This document shows positions 31,234 through 41,114 of a DNA stretch of 64,000 nucleotides, in pieces. The stretch is taken from contig NC_088918.1 of assembly GCF_963576675.1 (NCBI RefSeq), forward strand, positions 46,099,501-46,163,500, given 5' to 3'. A program made the translations under genes and the position numbers. The notes below the pieces were generated by a model. It was not told the DNA's origin. It did no database searches and saw only the letters and a list, made by a program, of their open reading frames with translations. The stretch's first letter is position 1, and each line of letters starts with the position of its first letter. The stretch is from Euphorbia lathyris. Lineage: Eukaryota > Streptophyta > Magnoliopsida > Malpighiales > Euphorbiaceae.

Positions 31234-32260
31234 TTATAGTTCTAATGCTTCATTGCTGAAAAAATTATTTACCTCATATGGTCCTGTCCATCTGGATTTC
31301 AACTTTCCAGGACATAATCTAAGACGTGAGTTAAAAAGTAAAACTTTATCACCGTTATCAAACACTTTAGCTTTCAAACGGGCCCTTAACTCGTTCTTTA
31401 TATAACTTAGCATTTTCATATGACTAAATACGCAATTCATTTAATTGCAGAAGTCTCTTCTTTCCTGCATTCTGCAGATCGTAATTCAAAGCTTTGATTG
31501 CCCAATAAGCTTTATGTTCTAATTCCATAAGTAAATGACATGCCTTACCATAAACCAACCAATATGGTGTCATCCCTATAGGAGTCTTGAATGCAGTACG
31601 ATATGCCCATAATGCATCATCAAGCTTAATACACTAATCTTTCTTAGAGGACAAAACAGTTTTCTCTAGAATACTAGTTTGTGGATGATAATGGGTAGAG
31701 ACACGATGGTGTACCCTGTATTTTCTCATTAGATTTTCAAATGATTTGTTTATAAAATGTGTTCCTCCGTCGCTAATTATCTCTCTTGGTACTCCAAACC
31801 TGTTAAAAATCTTTTTCAAGAATTTAACTACAACCTTTGCATCATTGGGGGGTGTAGCTATTGCTTCTACCCATTTAGACATATAGTCTACTGCAACTAA
31901 TATAAAGGTATTGCCAAATGATGTGGAGAATGGTCCCATAAAATCTATCCCTCATACATCAAAGAGTTCTACCTCTAAGATAGATCTTAATGGCATTTCA
32001 TCTCATTTTCCTAAATTACCAGTTTTTTGGCATTTATCACAATGAGTGACATGAGCACGAACGTCTCTAAATAACGTTGGCCAAAAGAATCCGCTGTCAA
32101 GTGTCTTGGCTGCAGTCTTAGTAGTCTCATTATGTCCTCCATATGGGCTATTATGACAATCATTTATTATAGCATTTATTTCATGATCATTCATGAATCT
32201 TCTGATTATTCCATCTCCACATACTTTAAACAAGTAGGGATCATCCCATAGATATTTTTT
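31234..32260 (-). pseudogene. Integrase of Gypsy B
   Basis: HHCC region with CHNSPYGGHN and HCDKCQKTGN (32003-32233), core with GIDFMGPFS and IISDGGTHF, C-terminal GDKVLLFNSRLRLCPGKLKS. TGG to TGA at 31952-31954 interrupts before the first catalytic Asp. The run after HPQTS jumps straight to ILEKTV: about 12 codons including the catalytic Glu (GQVEISN in relatives) are deleted. The integrase could not join DNA even if read through. Gypsy A and C give the reference sequence. Confidence 0.87.
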
Positions 32261-32830
32261 AACATCCGAGAATTTTTTTTTCTTTTGATGATATGTTAAA
32301 TCAGAAGGAACAACATTTGTTGCGTGATAGTTTGCAAAATCAGCATACCATTAGTACTATATAACAGTCAACTTTCATAAGATTTTAATCAGCATCAAAC
32401 GACTCTCCTAATGGTCCATACTCATCCTCTAGTATGGAGAGATGGTCTGTCACACAGTTTCAACCCCCTTTTTGTCTCTTATCTCGATGTCGAACTCTTG
32501 TAATAAAAGAACCCATCGAATGAGACGAGGTTTTGCATCTTTCTTTGAGAATAAATACCTCAAAGCAGCATGATCAGTATAATTATTACTTTTGAACCTA
32601 AAAGATATGACATGAACTTATCACATGCAAATACTACTGCTGACATTTCTTTTTCAGTTGTTATATAATTTAACTGAGCTCCTGATACTGTATGACTTGC
32701 ATAATATGTAACATGTAATTTTTTTTCTTTCCTTTGGCCTAATACACAGCCTACAACCAGATCACTTGCATCACACATAATCTCAAATGGTTGATCCCAA
32801 TTTGGTTTCATTATTACTGGTGTAGTGACT
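32261..32830 (-). pseudogene. RNase H of Gypsy B and linker to integrase
   Basis: Encodes QPFEIMCDASDLVVGCVLGQ (first catalytic Asp region), YYASHTVSGAQLNYITTEKE and [16 protein letters not shown], where a one-base loss breaks the TDHAAL block. The uninterrupted GATATGACATGAAC at 32605-32618 is the empty site of the Copia A insertion in Gypsy A. Confidence 0.85.
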
Positions 32831-33830
32831 AAAGCTGTTTTAAGTATATTAAAAGCTTCAAATGGATTATCTTTAATTAGTAAATTAGTAAGAGGCTTAG
32901 CAATAACAGAAAAATTATTAATGAATCTTCTGTAAAAACCAGTATGGCCTAGAATTGATCTAATACCTTTAATATTTGTTGGTGCTGGTAATTTCTATAT
33001 TAGTTAAATCTTTGCTCTATCTACCTCTATACCCTTTCCCGATATTTTATACCCTAACACAATTCCTATCTACCATGAAGTGACATTTTTCCCAGTTCAA
33101 AACTAGGTTTGTCTCTTCACATCTAGCTAGAACTTTTTCTAGGTTCATTAAGCATGCATCAAAAGAATCTCCATATACAGAGAAATCATCCATGAATACT
33201 TCCATGATATATTCAATGAAATCACTAAAAATGGAAGTCGTGCATCTCTGAAATATTGTTGGTGCATTACATAAACCAAAAGGCCTTCTTCTATAGGCAA
33301 ATGTACCATAGGGACATGTAAACGTAGTTTTATCCTGATCATCTAGATAAATAAATATCTGGAAAAATCCAGAATATCCATCAAGCAAACAGTAGAGAGC
33401 ATGTCCTGCAATCATTTCAATCATGTGATCTATAGAAGGTAGGGGAAAATTATCGTCCCTAGTTGCTGGATTAAGTTTCCTATAATCTATACAAATCCTC
33501 CAACCAGTGGTGGTTCGTGTTGGTATAAGCTCTCCTTGTTCATTTTATAAATACAGTCATACCTCCCTTCTTAGGAACACAATGAATAGGACTAACCTAT
33601 TCACTATCTGATATATGGTATATAATCCCTGCATCCAATAACTTCGTGATTTCTGCTCTCACTACTTCTTTCATATTCGGGTTTAATCTCCTTTGTCTGT
33701 CTGCTTTAGGTAATTGTCCTTCCACTAAATGTATTCTATGCATTACTATATTTGGACTAATTCCCTTAAGATCAGATATCTGACAACCTATAGTTTTGAT
33801 TCTTTTCTTATTAACTCTAGTAAGCATATC
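32831..33830 (-). pseudogene. Reverse transcriptase of Gypsy B
   Basis: Minus-strand blocks: RQRRLNPNMKEVVRAE and ISDSE (33597-33827), then LLDGYSGFFQIFIYLDDQDK, TTFTCPYGTFAYRRRPFGLC and the catalytic VFMDDFSVYG (33047-33424), followed by the LNWEKCHFMV block. A gap with frameshifts lies between 33424 and 33597. The primer grip and thumb-like sequences continue in broken frames to 32830. Confidence 0.88.
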
Positions 33831-34690
33831 TCTTGGTTCACACTTATTTTGTCAGAGATTATTATTGGCAAAGTATTTCCTTCCCCCAAATATGCATACC
33901 TTAAATGTTTTGGTAATTCTTTTAACTCTAAAATTGGTGGTTTTTCTATTGAAGGAGGAATAGGTCCTTCATTTCTCAAAAGTGGTTCTGGAATCCTATC
34001 TTCTAGTTCTCGTTCTAGTTCTATTTCTGGGTTGATTTCATCACTCCCTTCACTTCCTAAATCATCTATGCATGCATCGATTAAATCAACTTTCATGCAC
34101 ACACACTATCCTCCATAGGATATCTCATTGTTTTATTCATATCAAACTCAACCTTGTCTTCTCCTATCCTTAACACTATTTTCCCTTTTGATACATCAAC
34201 TAATGCCCTTCATGTATTCATGAAAGGTCTTCCTAATATCAAAGGACAGTTTACGTCATATGCAAAATCTAAAATGACAAAATTAGTAGGAAAAATGAAT
34301 TTAGATACTTTCACTAATACATCCTCAATGATACCGTATGATTTTTTAATGGTTTGGTCTGCTAGCTGTAAAACCATAGATGTTTGTTTTATATCTTCCT
34401 CTAGTCCTAATTTCTTAAAAATAGATAAAAGGCATCAAGTTTATACTAGCACCTAGATCACATAAGCAACTTGGAAATTCTACATCTCCTAATTTACAAG
34501 GGATAGTAAAACATCCAGGATCTTTCAATTTTGTGGGTACTTGACTTGAAAATATGGAACTACAATCTTCCGTAAGGGAAATTGTAGACGCTCCTTCCCA
34601 ACTAATTTTCTTAGCAATTAAACCTTTGAGAAATTTGCTATAATTAGGAATCTGTGTTACAGCATCCATAAATGATAGATTAATACGAAT
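33831..34690 (-). pseudogene. Protease and PR-RT linker of Gypsy B
   Basis: FPSCLCDLGASINLMPF marks the protease active site (34415-34669). Upstream are IPNYSKFLKGLIAKK and DPGCFTIPCKLG. The linker before RT (33788-34102) is acidic (EGSDEINPEIELERELED) and leads to PIIISDKISVNQE, as in Gypsy A. Frames are broken after the active site. Confidence 0.82.
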
Positions 34691-35690
34691 ATTTTTCAGT
34701 TTGTCTAGAAAATTAATGAGTTGTTTATCATAATCTTTGCTTCATGTACGTTGAGGATAAGGTGGTTTTGGTTTATAAGTATTAGCACTGGCTTCTTTAG
34801 CAGCCTTAACAAAATTATCACTATAAGAATCTGGTATAGTCGATGCTTGCAGGATAGGTGTTTCTTTTTCCTGCAAAACTTCAATCTCAATACTGGTTGC
34901 ATCAGGATTAATATAATTTTTTCCTGATCTGAGAGTGATAACTTTCATTTGCTCTTTAGGATTGTTTTCTGTATTACTAGGAAGTCCGCCATGACCTCTA
35001 GATGGGATAGCATTTGCTAATTGCCCAATCTGTACTTCTAGATTATGGATGGAGGATGAATGGTTTTTGAAAAGCTGATTGAATTTATTTTCAATCCTTT
35101 TAAAATTATTGTCCTGGTGATCAATTTTACCACCAATTCCATCAATAAATTTATCAATCTTAGAAGAAAGATTTCCTAGTGGGTCACTGGTGTGGTTAGT
35201 GTTTGCCTTATCTTGGTTGGAATTATTTCCTTCTTTCCAACCAAAATTTGGATGACTTCTCTATCCTTGGTTGTAGGTATTCGAATAAGGATTATTTCGA
35301 TTTTGAACATAATTAACTTGTTCTTTCGAATCTGAATTACTACAATCATTATTAGATTGGTTCTGTACTCAGTATGTAATTTGTCTATCTTATGAGACAA
35401 AACAGAAAATTGTGCTTGCAATAGTGTAATAGGGTCTAAATCATGTATACCTTTCACCGTCGAGGATGAAGAAGAGGCGAGAGCATTACTTGTATTAGTA
35501 ACCTCCGATCTTTCTACTGGCCACATACTGCTGTTGGTTGCCATTTCTTCCAACAGATCGAATGCTTCTGCAGAATTCTTTTTCATAAATGACCCTCCAG
35601 CCATAACATCAATTGTTCCTCAGGTGGTTGGGTGAATACCAATATAGAAGGTTTGCATGAGTAGTTCTTGGGGTAGGTTATGGTGTGGGA
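34691..35690 (-). pseudogene. Gag C-terminal half of Gypsy B, truncated
   Basis: Matches the Gypsy A gag from the MQTFYIGI region on: GSFMKKNSAEAFDLLEEMAT, MWPVERSEVTNTSN, and the LTLLQAQFSVLSHKIDKLHT-type segment. Frameshifts split the rest. Homology to Gypsy A (about 22660) ends abruptly at 35690, where the CACTA end starts, so the N-terminal half, primer site and 5' LTR are absent. Confidence 0.83.
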
Positions 35691-36088
35691 AGACATTAAA
35701 ATAAACGAATTTATCATCTGAAAACAAATCAATTGACATAATTGATTAAGACCTATGTCATCTGAAACAAGCTACAGCGACAGAAATTATTATACAAACT
35801 GTCATCGCAAATACCATTATGCCAATTTCCCGTATACCTCATTGACATTTTTAATTATTAGGATGTCATGCGATGACCGTAAAGGTGACGGTAATAATAA
35901 ATAAGTTGTCATTGTAACACGAGTAATATGACAGCCTACAATTAGCTTATGTCATGTGACGTGCCTTCACATGACAGAACACAACTGTCATCTGAAGGTC
36001 CATCAGATGGCAACGATCCCCGTGACAGTTTTTTCTCTTACGGGACGACAGTTTTTAACCGTCATTTGAGAGGCTATTTGGTGTAGTG
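35691..36088. mobile_element. Right-end fragment of a second CACTA element
   Basis: These 398 bp align with the last 398 bp (29107-29504) of the CACTA element inside Gypsy B, ending GGCTATTTGGTGTAGTG. The left part is absent; it abuts the broken gag of Gypsy B directly. Substitutions against the other copy are numerous, so it is a different, older or independent copy. Confidence 0.88.
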
Positions 36089-36902
36089 TTAGGATTAAAT
36101 AGTTCGGTTAAATTAATTTAAATAAACATATACGGCTAGCTGCGGTAAGAACCTAATGGATCACACACAGAATTAAGACTGGAGGACAGAATGGTAATTT
36201 GAGAAGGAGATATATAGGGGGCCGAAATTTATAGTAGATAAATTAGTTGAATTAATTTATTTATTTAGATAAATATTATTAGGTTATATTTATGGTTAAA
36301 TCAATTAAAGGGATACTGTTAATTAGATAGTATAATGTGATTATACATCTATATTATTATCCTAACATAATTAATTATTCTAATAGGATTGGGATAGTAT
36401 TTATTAAATATATTTATAATTTGATAGGGATAATATTTAATAAATACATTTTATAATCTAATTAGAAAACCTAATGTGGTTAGGAATCTAATTAACTAAA
36501 CCTAATGGAATTGGGATTCAATAAATTAAACACTATAAATAGACCCCCTAGTCTAAAGAATTAGGCCAACACTAAATAGAGGAATATGATTCTTCTCGTC
36601 TCCCATTCGAGAAATTGTCTCTTCCGTTCCATTCGTTTCTTAATTCGTGTAGATACCGTTAAAGGCAATCTACATTTGATTGTTATTTTTGGTTGATTAC
36701 TAACTTTTGGTTTTTGTTTGTGTTCGTGATTGGCGTGATATCCAAGTGGGCACTTTGTTTGTAATGGTATATAGTTCGTCAACCAAAGTACATATGTTTA
36801 ATCCCTCTTTATATGAAATAACGATTAACGGATCTTGGAAAAAGGGAAATAGATAAAATTTTATAGTTCCGCTATGCCTAGGCTTATCTAATTTCCCCTT
36901 CA
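36089..36902 (+). mobile_element. 3' part of a family-D copia LTR
   Basis: Shares with the LTR at 39188-41097 the 'aagaacctaatgg.tcacaca' block, CACTATAAATAGACCCCC (TATA at 36532-36541), the GTGGGCACTTTGTTTG-like block and the 'ctttatatgaaataacg' block, ending TTTCCCCTTCA at 36902. The 5' part is replaced by the CACTA end at 36088. It is inserted in the integrase of Gypsy E: the coding sequence resumes at 36903. Confidence 0.82.
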
Positions 36903-37300
36903 AAGGAAGACATGGGCTCAACTTTTATCCATTTGCTGAAGTGGTGCACTGCTACTAGGAGGTATTGTTTCTGTTTTTTTATCTTCGGAAAGGCTCCCAC
37001 AATATCAATTCCCCATGTCGTAAATGACCAGACTGGGTCTATAATTTTCATTGTCGAGGCTATGCATGTTAATACAAGAGCAAACTTTTGGCAATCGTGG
37101 CATTTCTGGACATATTCCATTATGTCTCGAGCCATCAAAGACCAATAGAAGCTTTGCAATTGGATTCTCCTCGCCAATGTTTCTACCCTTTCATGGGCAC
37201 TACAATCTCCATCGTGGACCTCTTCCAAGATGTGCTTTGATTCCTCGAACCCAATACACTTCTACAATGGGTGGGTAAATGATCTTCTATTCAGATTGTC
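36903..37300 (-). pseudogene. Integrase N-terminal part, Gypsy E
   Basis: Reads VHDGDCSAHERVETLARRIQ, then YWSLMARDIMEYVQKCHDCQ (zinc-binding Cys pair CHDC), then WSFTTWGIDIVGAFPK with the first catalytic Asp, and LLVAVHHFSKWI (usually VAVDYFTKWI; the Asp is His here). The frame ends where the family-D LTR was inserted at 36902. Confidence 0.85.
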
Positions 37301-38394
37301 CCTAATAGCAACATATCTTTCGCCCTTCCGCAATATCTTAGTTTTTTCATTTTTGTCCAAAGGCAGCTCTCATGAGGTGAGGTACTACCAGATTAGAAAG
37401 AACCATTCAATTGAGTTGTCAATGAACTACCTCTTTGATTTTTGTGCACAGATTAGCTTTTTGTTCTACCAAATAGGGACAAGTTCTGGGACCATCTAGA
37501 GAGGCGGCCATCCTCGCCAAGGAATCAGCCTTGCCGTTTTGCTCTTTTGGGATTCTTTGCAGCTCAATTTTAGTTCCTTCTCTCTTAACTTCGGCCAGGA
37601 GCTCTTTCACAAAGAACAAACAGTCTTTCATTGGTTCTTTGGACGTTAAGTATTCACTTGTGGACTGGTTGACTACCAATTTGGAGTTGCTTTTGATGAT
37701 GGCTCTATTAGATCGAATTACTTTAAGAATTTTGAGAGCCTGTATTAAAGCCTTGCATTCTGTTGCATTATTGGTGGCTGGGAAGTTTAGTACCGCTGCA
37801 TATTTTAAAAGAATCCCTTCGGATCCTTTGGTGAAAATGCTTATTCTAGCTCCTTCGTTACCTGAGCTGCCGTCCATAAAAACTTCCCAAATCTCTTGAG
37901 ATATGTCTGACTCTCCCGTCTGGCTTGGGATTTCGATTAAGAAATCTGTTAAAGCCTTGGATTTGAATGCTTTTCTTGGCTCAAAAGTGATCTCAAACTT
38001 CACCAATTTTAAAACCCACTCTACCAATCTCCCCGATGTTTCAGGACGTTGAAGGATTTTTCGCAATGGTAAATCTATCCTTACTATAATGGGGTGGTCG
38101 TGAAAATAGTGGCAAAGCTTTTGGGCTGTGATGACTACAGTGAAGGCTAGCTTCTCTATTTTAGGGTATCGAGTCTCAATATCCCTTAGGACTCTACTAA
38201 CATAATGCACTAGGAATTGTTCTCCACCATCTTCCTTAATCAGGACGGTTCTAATTTATTCATCTACAATGTTGATGTAAAGGAATAGGGTTTCACCGAT
38301 GGTTTGTCTGCTCAAGAGTGATGGGCTAGACAAAAAGTGTTTTCATTCTTCAAAGGACGCTTGGGACTCAGGTGTACACTGGAATTTTTTACAC
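37301..38394 (-). pseudogene. RNase H and second RNase H of Gypsy E
   Basis: The first part shows HYVSRVLRDIETRYPKIEKL and LVEWVLKLVKFEITFEPRKA (gypsy RNase H tail with the substrate-path motif). The second starts EIWEVFMDGSSGNEGARISI, a DG(S)SxxxG RNase HI-type active-site start, continues with NNATECKALIQALK (second acidic position) and IKSNSKLVVNQ, and ends GKADSLARMAAS. About 264 codons are open without a stop, a surprisingly well-preserved stretch for this remnant. Confidence 0.87.
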
Positions 38395-38812
38395 CTTTAA
38401 GACTGTGTAAAACAAATAATTCCCGAGGTCCCGAATCAAAAAAAAAATAGTTTGGGTAACAGTCAGCTATTTTACTATTTTATTTTTTTTTCCGAAAATT
38501 ATGTTTTGATTTAAAGGTATGGAAGGGGGTAACAAAATTTGCAGATAAAAAAACTTTCATTTTCAAATTGGAATTGGTCCGTATGCCTCATAACAATACA
38601 TTTTTGTTACCAAGAGATATATTGGCACGATTCCAACGTTTAGAATCAAAAAGAATAGGCCGGAATCGCTAGTAATCGCCGGTCAGCCATACGGCGGTGA
38701 ATTCGTTCCCGGGCCTTGTACACACCGCCTTTTTTGCTAAGGCCCGCATAAAAATAGGCTATTGACGAAATAAGAAAAAACACTATTTCTACGGAAAATA
38801 CCATTTTTAGGA
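38395..38812. other. Foreign patch in Gypsy E, partly plastid DNA
   Basis: Gypsy E coding sequence breaks off after CLPFLK (near 38812, minus) and resumes at KKFQCTPESQASFEE (near 38394), so this block was inserted at the RT to RNase H junction. It contains 71 bp of plastid 16S rRNA (38659-38729). The left neighbour (about 38515-38657) is an open plus-strand frame containing the run HNNTFLLPRDILARFQRLES, which I do not recognise. The right neighbour (38730-38812) is also unidentified. Short TAAAAA runs on both flanks suggest joining by microhomology, with several pieces ligated together. Confidence 0.65.
38659..38729 (+). pseudogene. Plastid 16S rRNA fragment (nuclear plastid DNA)
   Basis: The sequence from GCCGGAATCGCTAGTAATCG through GCCTTGTACACACCGCC is the highly conserved 3' part of chloroplast 16S rRNA, just before the decoding-site region (usual continuation CGTCACAC). 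Here it changes to unrelated T-rich sequence. As 71 bp within a retrotransposon it cannot act as rRNA; it is a NUPT. Confidence 0.93.
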
Positions 38813-39187
38813 AGGGTAGACATCACTTCGCTGAACATGATATAAATTGCCCGAAAGTGTTGATTTTCCCATTCACCTTTTGGATGTCATTAAGCTTCTT
38901 TGGTGGCTCCATGTTGATGATGGCCTGGATTTCGTCAAGGTTGGTCTCAATTCCCCTTTGTGAGATTATAAAACCCAAGAAATTTCCTGATTCTACACCA
39001 AATGTGCATTTTTCAAGATTCAGCTTTAGGTTGTATTGTTTGAGGGCGTCGAAGACTAGCTGGAGGTCCTCACAATGTCCCGCCTTGGTTCTGCTTTTGA
39101 TTATCATGTCATTGATGTACACATCTACCTTCGTGAGTAATGAAGCTGGTTTTCACCTTATCTTTAGGGTTCATAGGAATTTGGTGA
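38813..39187 (-). pseudogene. Reverse transcriptase piece, Gypsy E
   Basis: Encodes VYINDMIIKSR, the YVDD active site changed to YIND, then LNLEKCTFGVESGNFLGFII and KINTFGQFISCSAK, the end of the RT palm and thumb. Upstream, near 39150-39187, the remains of QIPM..KDKVKTSFIT can be read. About 40 codons between that block and the active site, normally holding MPFGLKNAGATYQ, are deleted with a frame change. Copia D entered at 39187/39188. Confidence 0.83.
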
Positions 39188-40300
39188 TGTTGGGGTTTAG
39201 TGTCCTATAGTCAATTGTTGTAGGATACAAACCAGCTGTAAATGAATTGTTCTTTTATGTCATTTATTTTAATAAGATATAGTTTGTTTTAACTATATAA
39301 AGGCATTCATCTTTTAAGAACTAATTAAGTCAAATAAAAGAAAATCCAAAAACTTTATTTAAAGTGATTATAAAGAGTTCATACAAGCATGAAGTGAGAC
39401 CAAACCGTATAATAAACTAATAAACTTTAAACTACACCAAGTCAAGTAATATGTTTATATAGGGATTAATATAATATTGTTGAGACTTGCATGTAATAAT
39501 GTCTTCTGTTATGAACAGAGAGCTGATCTCACAAGCTTCAGATATGGAGATATCTAGACAGTTACATGGATCCAGTGAAGGAGTTCATTAGGATTGGGGA
39601 TCCAACTTGAGATAATAGGATGGATGGATTTATCCTATGTCACCTATTTATCACATTCGTGATTCTGGATTATGGAGTGCTTTGACTCTGTTCAAACACG
39701 ATCCATAACAGGAATGATCCTGGGGTGAGTGCGGGCAGGCGTTGGGTATCACACAAAGTAATTGTGGGATAGTTAATATTGGATTGAGCATTCATTTATC
39801 CTGATAAATGGGAGATATATCCATGATCGTTTGTGGAGACTTGACTCTAAATCCTTGCAAGGTGATAGATTAAGAGTAGAAATGGAGATTTCACTTAATC
39901 TGTCTATTCGGAGTTAACTCTACCTGAACAAGTAAAATGAACGTCTCGCTATATGTGACTTGACACTATCCATAGTCATAAGATTTGTTCAAGGATATAG
40001 CTGGTGAAGGATCGTATTATACTGGACCTAATATGGAAAGGTCAACGACGGAATCAACCTGTCTTCTTATAGCTCTGAAGGAATGTTTACGGTTCTGCTA
40101 TTCACATTACGCACACTCATTCCGATATACAAAAGGTTGAATGTAATTTTAGAAATTAATTCAATAGATGTATACAGCTAGTAGCGATAAGAACCTAATG
40201 GGTCACACATAAGACTTGGAACCAAAAGAGGACATAATGGTAATTAATGAATGGAGAATTAAAATTCTTTAATAATGAGAAATAGGGGGGCCGAATTTTA

Positions 40301-40336
<36 letters not shown>

Positions 40337-41097
40337 TTAGTTAATTTATTTAGATAATTATAATTGGATTATAATTGTGGTTAAATTAATTATAGGATAA
40401 ATAAGTTAGGAGATTTCATGTGATTACATCTCTAATTAATAATATATAATATCCTATCTAAAATAAATATATATATTGTGGATAATTAATTTATTTAGAT
40501 AATTATAATTATATTATAATTATGGTTAAATTAATTAGGTGATTTAATTTTGATTATATCCCTAACTATTATCCTATCACTAATAAATATTATTTATATT
40601 ATATTTAGATATAATAGATAATAATAATATTAAATAGGACTCTAATTAAGTGTTCTAATTCAAGCTAACTAGGGATTGGAATTAAGAGACTATAAATACA
40701 CCCCCCTATGTGTGAATTTCGGCCATCACTAAATTCCTAGGGTAGGAATTTCGGCCAACATTATTTTGAGGAAGAAAAAACTCCGCTCGTCTCCATTCGA
40801 TTAATTTTTATCACTGTTTCTCTTTCCTTGATCTTGTGTTGATTTGTTAGAGGTAATCTTTATTGATTGATATTCTTTGGTTGAGATTCTAATCATTTAC
40901 TTGTTGTTTTGTTTGTGCTCGTGAAACTCGGGATTAAGAGTTGTGGGCACTTCGTTTGCAATTGTAGATAGATCGTCAATTAATGTATTTTGTTATATCC
41001 TTCTTTATATGAAATAACGTTTAACAGATCTTGGTTAAAGGAAATAGGTAAAAAAAATTATATTTCCGATGTGCTTGTGTTTGCTTATTTTCCTTTA
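39188..41097 (+). repeat. 5' LTR of Copia D
   Basis: It starts TGTTGGGGTTTAGTGTCC and ends TTTTCCTTTA, one base changed from the expected CA, which is intact at 36901-36902. A TATA box in GACTATAAATACACCC is at about 40688-40703. It includes a TA microsatellite (40304-40332) in the AT-rich middle. Confidence 0.88.
40304..40332. repeat. TA microsatellite in Copia D LTR
   Basis: About 14 TA units; absent from the related LTR piece at 36089-36902. Confidence 0.93.
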
Positions 41098-41098
41098 G

Positions 41099-41114
41099 TG
41101 GTATCAAAGCGAGC
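41099..41114 (+). other. Primer binding site of Copia D (tRNA-iMet type)
   Basis: TGGTATCAAAGCGAGC directly after the LTR matches the initiator-Met primer site TGGTATCAGAGC with one change. Confidence 0.85.

Larger units (their letters stand above)
23356..35690 (-). mobile_element. Gypsy B: Athila-like element lacking its 5' LTR
   Basis: The same lineage as Gypsy A, and collinear with it from the polypurine tract to mid-gag. The 3' LTR is the shared copy at 23356-24925. The 5' end is missing: gag stops at 35690, where a CACTA end begins. A CACTA element at 26336-29504 splits the extra ORF. Most genes are broken by stops; the integrase has lost the segment with the catalytic glutamate. Comparison with A gives the empty sites for Copia A, the solo-LTR insert and the CACTA element. 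Confidence 0.88.
36903..39187 (-). mobile_element. Gypsy E: Tat/Ogre-like Ty3/gypsy remnant
   Basis: Minus-strand pieces of RT, RNase H, a second archaeal-type RNase H and integrase lie in that order. Two RNase H-like domains between RT and integrase are a mark of the Tat (Ogre/Retand) lineage, unlike the Athila elements nearby. It is bounded by family-D LTRs on both sides and carries a foreign 0.4 kb patch (38395-38812). No LTR, primer site, gag or protease remains. Confidence 0.85.

Noticed and set aside
38659..38729. A functional small-subunit rRNA gene
   Set aside because: Only 71 bp of the plastid 16S gene is present, with unrelated sequence on both sides.
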